Below, piece after piece: positions 58,909-64,000 of a DNA stretch of 64,000 bases (its first letter is position 1; every line of letters starts with the position of its first letter). The DNA is from Diatrype stigma (Eukaryota; Ascomycota; Sordariomycetes; Xylariales; Diatrypaceae). The notes below the pieces were generated by a model. It searched no databases and was not told where the DNA came from. It was given only the letters and a program-made list of their open reading frames with translations. The stretch lies in assembly GCA_022225965.2 (NCBI GenBank), contig JAKJXP020000074.1, positions 1 to 64,000 of the forward strand. Reading direction: 5' to 3'. The position numbers and the translations under genes are program-made.

Positions 58909-59732
58909 CAAGTCACAGAGTGCTTGAGCAAACTATCGATCATGAAAGACAGGATGAGTCCCGTCCAATACTCACGCCTTCTGATGGTTGTACAGCAAAT
59001 GATGGGATTTTGAGTAAGGGGCTGTACGGAGTTGATCACGTAAATGAAAAAGGAGGTCATCTTAAGTAGTTGGAATTGGGGCGCTCAGTGGTTAATGGTG
59101 ATGCCTACAAGTTGCTATCATAGGAGAAATATTCGTATTGTCTCAACACTTTTGACTATTCTTAACGGCAGGGGGGCTCCTTCGGTGTTGGACAAGGTAT
59201 ATCTTCTTATTTGAGTTTATCCCTACCTTTTGACCATAAGATGTAGTAAGTTTAACACACAGTCTAACAAGGCATTCACAATGTCACAGTAGTGGAACTA
59301 GGAAGCAAGACCTGGGCGGGTGGTCACCTAGAATGTACAGATCCATCAATAAACCTCTTCAACAAGCCTTATTCAAGTTAAAGATACTTTTATGTATATA
59401 CAGAAGCCTGCTACACCCCCATTCCAAGTAAATATCGTTAAAATCCCAGGTACCCGATATGACGGAGCCTTGTGCGATTTTATGCATAAATACCTAAATG
59501 GCATATGCGGGGGTGATTAACCCCTTACCTAACTGGAGTAATTACCTAAGCGATATGTCGCTTATCTAAGGCAAACACCTACTTATCGTAGTGCAGGCTG
59601 CTGTTGCTACTTCTTACTTCTTACTTTACACCACCCCGATTTCCAAAGGGATATTTGCAGCCAGGCGACGGATATTCAGAGCAGGTATTATCCTTCCAAA
59701 AAGTATATCATTTGGCAACAATCATCGATAAG
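58909..59732. other. Intergenic
   Basis: No gene seen between the tandem rhodopsin-like and O-methyltransferase genes. Confidence 0.5.
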
Positions 59733-61307
59733 ATGGCTTCTGTGAACAGGATAATTGAGCTATCCTCAATCATTTCTAAGGAAACGGCGGCCATCAATAG
59801 CTTTCTCGTCAGCAACGGATTACGGACCCCATCTCTAGATGCAGATGCCCTCCAGTCCCTACCTATACCCGATGAGGCCAAGGATATCAAGGCAGCAAGG
59901 CTTGCAGTCATCGAGGCATGCTCGGAGTTAGAGGCGCTAATGACTGGACCGAGGGAACTGTTGAGATTCAAGGTCTGTTCATCTGTCTCCATTCACAGTT
60001 CGTTCTAGCTAATGAACAATGAGTAATAATAGTGGACTGCTTATTCCAGCGTGAAGGCGATCCTACGCTTCAAGCTTGACAGGGCTTTCCCTGTTGGAGA
60101 AGCTACGTCGTTTGAGGCTTTGTCCAATTTCTCGGGTCTCAATGTGATGAATGTTCGACGTATCGTTCGGCATGCCATTCTCAACCACCACTTTTTCCAA
60201 GAGAAAACACCTGGGGTTATCACGCATTCTGCTTTGACAGCCGTTCTGGCCCGCGACGACTTGATGCGGAACTCACTGATTGTCGAGCTGGACGAATTTT
60301 GGCCAGCAGGACTCAAGGTATTGACATCAGTTTAAAGAATCAAAGTTCGGACTGCTAATGCAAGTCACCAGATGGCCGACGCTATGGAAAGGTGGCCTAA
60401 CTCAGAAGAGAATAATGAGACAGTATGTCTGGTCCTTTGGTCCCTGGGAATATTATGCCGAATCCTTCGGTACTCGTACATATAAAGCTAACTGATGTCT
60501 TAGGGATTCACCCTTGCCAACAACAGCAACAAGGGCATGTTTGACATCTTTGCTGATGAACCTAATCGTGGAGACAGATTCGGCCTTTTCTTCTCAAAAC
60601 CTGATCCAACAGCTGATGGGCTTTTGAACGATTACCCCTGGGAAGATAAGAAGACCATGGTAGATGTTGGGGGCTCATATGGAAGTGTTGCCATCAGCAT
60701 CGCTGAACGATACCCTGATATAAAATGCATCGTACAAGACCTTCCGGATACGGTTGCAGAAGGAGCTTTGCGCCTGCCTGTTGAACTTCGAAACAGGGTT
60801 ACATTCATGGCACAGTAAGTTACCCTCAGTCCGTTGAAGTCGTTGGTGTTTTAATCTTTCTGGCTGCTCCAGTGATTTCTTTACCGAACAACCGGTCAGC
60901 GCCGATATATACTATTTCAGGTCCATCTTTCACAACTGGGCCGACAAGTATTGTATCAAGATTCTCCAGAACCTTATACCTGCCTTACAACCGGGTGCGA
61001 AAATTTTGATCCATGAACGTGTTCTGCCAGGACTTGAGAAACTGGACACGGTAGACGCCCAAAAAGCTATGTAAGCCTTTCACTGTATCCATTAACTACT
61101 TGAAGGTGACTCTGGGATAATATTGGTTGACTGATGATCCACAGCAATCTGGACGTAGGAATGCTACAGCTCTTGAATGCACAAGAACGCGAAATGCATG
61201 AATGGGTTGAGCTGTTCCGTCGGGCGGATTCTCGCTTTCGGTATCTGGGCGCCCGCCAGCCTACCGGCGATACTCGTTGGATCATGGAAGCTGAATGGAT
61301 AGGATGA
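59733..61307 (+). CDS. SAM-dependent O-methyltransferase (COMT-like)
   Basis: Exons 59733-59972, 60057-60317, 60372-60422, 60504-60814, 60873-61070 and 61145-61307 give about 407 residues. The N-terminal dimerisation/winged-helix part has FSGLNVMNVRRIVRHAILNH; a middle helix leads to MFDIFADEPNRGDRFGLFF, then the SAM loop VDVGGSYGSVAISIAERYP, CIVQDLPD, DIYYFRSIFHNWADKYCIKI (catalytic-His region HNW), and LDVGMLQLLNA. This is the fungal small-molecule O-methyltransferase family of secondary metabolism. The exon 1/2 junction is unusual: the obvious acceptor at 60049 is out of phase, and only a GAAG acceptor at 60056 keeps frame, at the cost of the usual segment before AILRFKLD. The gene may therefore have a small lesion or an extra short exon there. 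Confidence 0.85.
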
Positions 61308-61935
61308 TGCTCTTCGACTCCGCCCAAGGGGGTATATCGATCATTATGTCGAAGTGTCACCCAACATCTTAAGATGTCTACTAATGTCTACGCAAAATCT
61401 CGCACTTCTAGTCAAAGTTGTAGCTGGTATCTTGTTTCTTCGCTCCAAGCTCTTTTTGTTTATAACGAAATGTCTCACAATTATCCATACAGAGTGATAC
61501 AGCAGAATGAGCCCATTGAAGCGAGCACCCTGGGTGCTACGATTGCGGTACCCGATGGGAAACATCATTCGTGTGTGATTAAAAGTTCACTTCGCACATT
61601 TTGGGCACCTTGTCTCATCGGTTGCTCTCTATAAATCCTATCATTCATATCTGGGTCTTTCCTACAGCCTCTATCTTTATCCAAACCCAATCCAAGCAGT
61701 GCTGTCCCTATGCAAGGGCAAGCTGATACCAGCGTACTTGTGCCATATTGTGAGTAAAGTCACATTATGGGGAGCCGATATCGAAGACGCGGGCATGAGA
61801 AATTAATCATTCTGCCTTTGACCATAATTAGTCTCCACAGAAATTAAGGCGTTTGTATATAACCGGACTTTTGCGGACGACCCGAGCCCAAACGTAACAG
61901 CAGCATGCCCTCCTTATCCCCCCCCTGAGATACGA
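61308..61935. other. Intergenic
   Basis: The 3' flank of the methyltransferase. No gene seen. Confidence 0.5.
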
Positions 61936-62151
61936 GCTATATAGGGGCCACAACCGGCCTATAAATACAACAGCTTTATAGGGGCTACAGCCGGCTGGTG
62001 CCGTAGCTGGCAGCAAATAAGGGCCATGGCCGATATATAAATGCCGCAACTGGCAGCTATACAGGGGCCACAACCGGCCTATAGGTGCCGCAGCTGGCAG
62101 CAGCTATATAGGGGCCATAGCCGGTCCATAGGTGTAGTAGCTCTATAGGGG
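61936..62151 (+). repeat. Degenerate tandem repeat, units of about 35-46 bp
   Basis: About six imperfect units, each starting near AGCTATATAGGGGCCACAAC and continuing CGGCCTATAGGTGCCGCAGC then TGGCAGC. Units vary in length and carry many transitions. Similar words occur at 45.7 kb and, weakly, at 32.07 and 34.82 kb (ATAGGGGC). Confidence 0.75.
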
Positions 62152-62180
62152 TAGTTTGCATTAATAAGCCTAAAGTTAAC

Positions 62181-62675
62181 AATCCGTTTAACGGCACCAA
62201 ATAATTCTGTTAACGACACCAGATATTAACCGCATTCGGACGCATTCACTTATTACCCATCTTATTACTTAATATATCTTACTTACTTATATACCTACTT
62301 TATTATTATATCGCCAATACCTGTACCTTTATATAGCACAATTATACATATATACCCAAATAAGGGGGCTCCCATTGCCCCCTTAAACCCCCCGGACTTA
62401 ACCCTATTTTTAAACTAATTCTAACCCTAATTAACCCGTATTTTTTATACGGGACCTAATCCGTAACTGCGGCGTTAATGCAAGTGTAGGTGTAAATAAA
62501 TGTGGTAAGTAAATAAGTAAATAGTGAATGTTAGGAAGTAACTTAAAGGGTGCCAGGTTAGGTGTGGCTTTAGGTATAATACGGGTGGCTAATGCGTTAA
62601 ATTAGCGTTAGATTAGCTGAATGCGGTTAATGTCTGGTGTCGTTAGCAGAATTATCTGGTGCCGTTAAACGAATT
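62181..62675. mobile_element. Fold-back element with 57-bp inverted arms
   Basis: The left arm 62181-62237 and right arm 62619-62675 are reverse complements of equal length with four mismatches, all transitions (e.g. CGTTTAACGGCACC in both). The 381-bp loop contains no gene but includes a perfect hairpin CCCGTAT/ATACGGG (62435-62453) and TTAACCCTA-like words. Its ends (where target duplications should be) are not clear. Confidence 0.65.
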
Positions 62676-64000
62676 ATAAAGTTACGCCACGGCTATTCCG
62701 ACGGTCACTTAGGCTATTCCGACGGTCTCTAACCATATCTGAAAGGACTGCTTATACCGATCCACCATATACATTTAGGTGGCGATGTTATCGAACGCGT
62801 TTAGGCGACTATTATTTACATCGCGTATATAGTACCGCGTTTTGGGTCGGCATCCTAAGCTGGAATAGAAATCTTACAAGGGAATTTTTGGTGTTGCAAT
62901 TATAGGTCTAGAATTTATTAATAATATTGTCGTTGCGGCCATGGCTGCTGGCTAGGGTTATAGCTAGTATTATTCCTTTTATGCTTTCCTTATTGCTGTT
63001 GTTTTTACGAAGCTATTACGAATTAAGCCGGCGGTAGCGGCTATAACGGCGGTGGCTGCCATTGTTGCGATATTAGTGGCTGCCATTATTGCGATATTAG
63101 TGGCTGCTATTATTGCAATACTGGTAATTGCCATTATTGCGATATTAGTGGCTGCTATTATTATTATTATTATAATCGCTATTATTGCATTTATTATTAA
63201 TAATTCCATTATTATTATTATAACCGTTATGCCTATGTTATAGCGCTTAATTTATTTATCGTATAAGGAATAACCGGCGGTTACGGTATTATTTGCGGCA
63301 GCGGTTAAGTGGTTATAAATCGCGTTCGCGGCATTTTATCGTAAAATGAAATACGACGCGTGCTTTTATCGTAAGATAGATCCCTTTGTTACGCCGGAGG
63401 CCGCGTCGGTTATATAACGGGTATTATAATTGCTTTATTTTATCCTTTTATTTAAGTGCCCGGCGGTTTCGGCGGCTTCGGCGGCTTCGGCCTTAAAAGG
63501 CCTGGGCCATTTTTATTGCGACGGCGTATAGGAAGGATTTTCGGATTTTATTCGTTGCGGCGGACGCGTTTTTCGGGGAACATTGGCTATAAAAAGAAAT
63601 AACGAAGTTAGTAATAATTCGTATGGCTTGGGATTATTCCATTAATTAAAAACAAGTAAGAAAATTAGTCGGCGTTATAATTACATTAAATCTTCGAAGC
63701 TATTAATGCAAATGAAAGTGATTTATTGAAAATAGCTGTTTTTGTATTAAAAAAAAATAGATTATATGCCAATAAGGCAATCCGAATTGGCTAAAAAAAC
63801 CGCATTTGCAAACAAAAAGCGGTACGTTTTTTTTAACCATTTTAACCGTTTTGGTATATTGCCAAAGCATTTTGCAAAGAACGAAGAAGTTAACGTTATA
63901 ATGGATGTTATTAAAAAAGGTAGCATTCTTTAATTCGTTAATTTTTTCGTTTTTTTTTTTTGCAAGCCGGCTTTCGTATTTGTTTCGAATTTTTATTTAG
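62676..64000. other. RIP-like DNA to the window end
   Basis: No gene is supported. Composition is AT-rich with CGTAT/TTAAT words as in the earlier blocks, and all long frames arise from repeats. Confidence 0.6.
63052..63165 (+). repeat. 24-bp tandem repeat, about 4.7 copies
   Basis: The unit is GTGGCTGCCATTATTGCGAT followed by ATTA, with a few transitions between units. It produces a false open frame of Ala/Ile/Val on the plus strand and Asn/Ile/Ala on the minus strand. A run of ATT triplets follows to 63,220. Confidence 0.85.

Noticed and set aside
62398..62455. Telomere-like CTTAACCCTA/CTAACCCTAA words
   Set aside because: Only a couple of degenerate units inside a fold-back element; no array, so not a telomere.
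63052..63243. Ala/Ile-rich membrane peptide gene
   Set aside because: The frame is produced by a 24-bp tandem repeat in RIP-like DNA.

Overview
The window is chromosomal DNA of a filamentous ascomycete (Pezizomycotina, most likely a Sordariomycete). Genes carry many short GT..AG introns of about 50-150 nt with fungal branch points (CTAAC, CTGAC), coding exons are GC-rich, and the gene set is fungal (SET9, RPB9 with split zinc ribbons, uL14m, PIN1/ESS1, Egh16-like, UstYa, fungal rhodopsin-like). AT-rich blocks full of decayed repeats, and transposon copies that differ only by transitions, are the mark of repeat-induced point mutation (RIP).

Layout. Bases 1-26,800 are mostly housekeeping: a 5'-partial Egh16-like secreted protein; two small membrane proteins; histone methyltransferase SET9; mitochondrial ribosomal protein uL14m; RPB9, whose 786-nt first intron holds a second in-frame coding block; PIN1, with the start codon alone on exon 1; an LrgB-type membrane protein; an unassigned coiled-coil protein; a MARVEL-type membrane protein; and a membrane-anchored LysM protein. 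Bases 26,800-34,900 are accessory: gene relics (secreted protein, HET domain, alpha/beta hydrolase), an FAD monooxygenase and a zinc-less MDR oxidoreductase. Bases 34,985-44,420 are an AT-rich RIP block with no intact gene, holding a young island of two 135-bp inverted-repeat elements around a tRNA-like sequence. An EthD-domain gene and a second AT-rich block (about 45.9-47.9 kb) follow.

Bases 50,000-61,300 look like a biosynthetic locus: two five-exon UstYa/DUF3328 genes on the minus strand with a tiny three-exon secreted-peptide gene between them, then a rhodopsin-like seven-TM gene whose last intron contains a complete 2.43-kb LTR element with a perfect 5-bp target duplication, then a six-exon O-methyltransferase. 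With the EthD, MDR and FAD monooxygenase genes this is the repertoire of a fungal RiPP or polyketide pathway, broken up by transposon-derived DNA. The small peptide between the UstYa genes is the best candidate for something undescribed. From 61,900 to the end the DNA is tandem repeats, a fold-back element and RIP-like sequence.

Exon coordinates were read by eye from frame continuity and splice consensus; transcripts would be needed to confirm them. Family names rest on remembered motifs, not on database searches.
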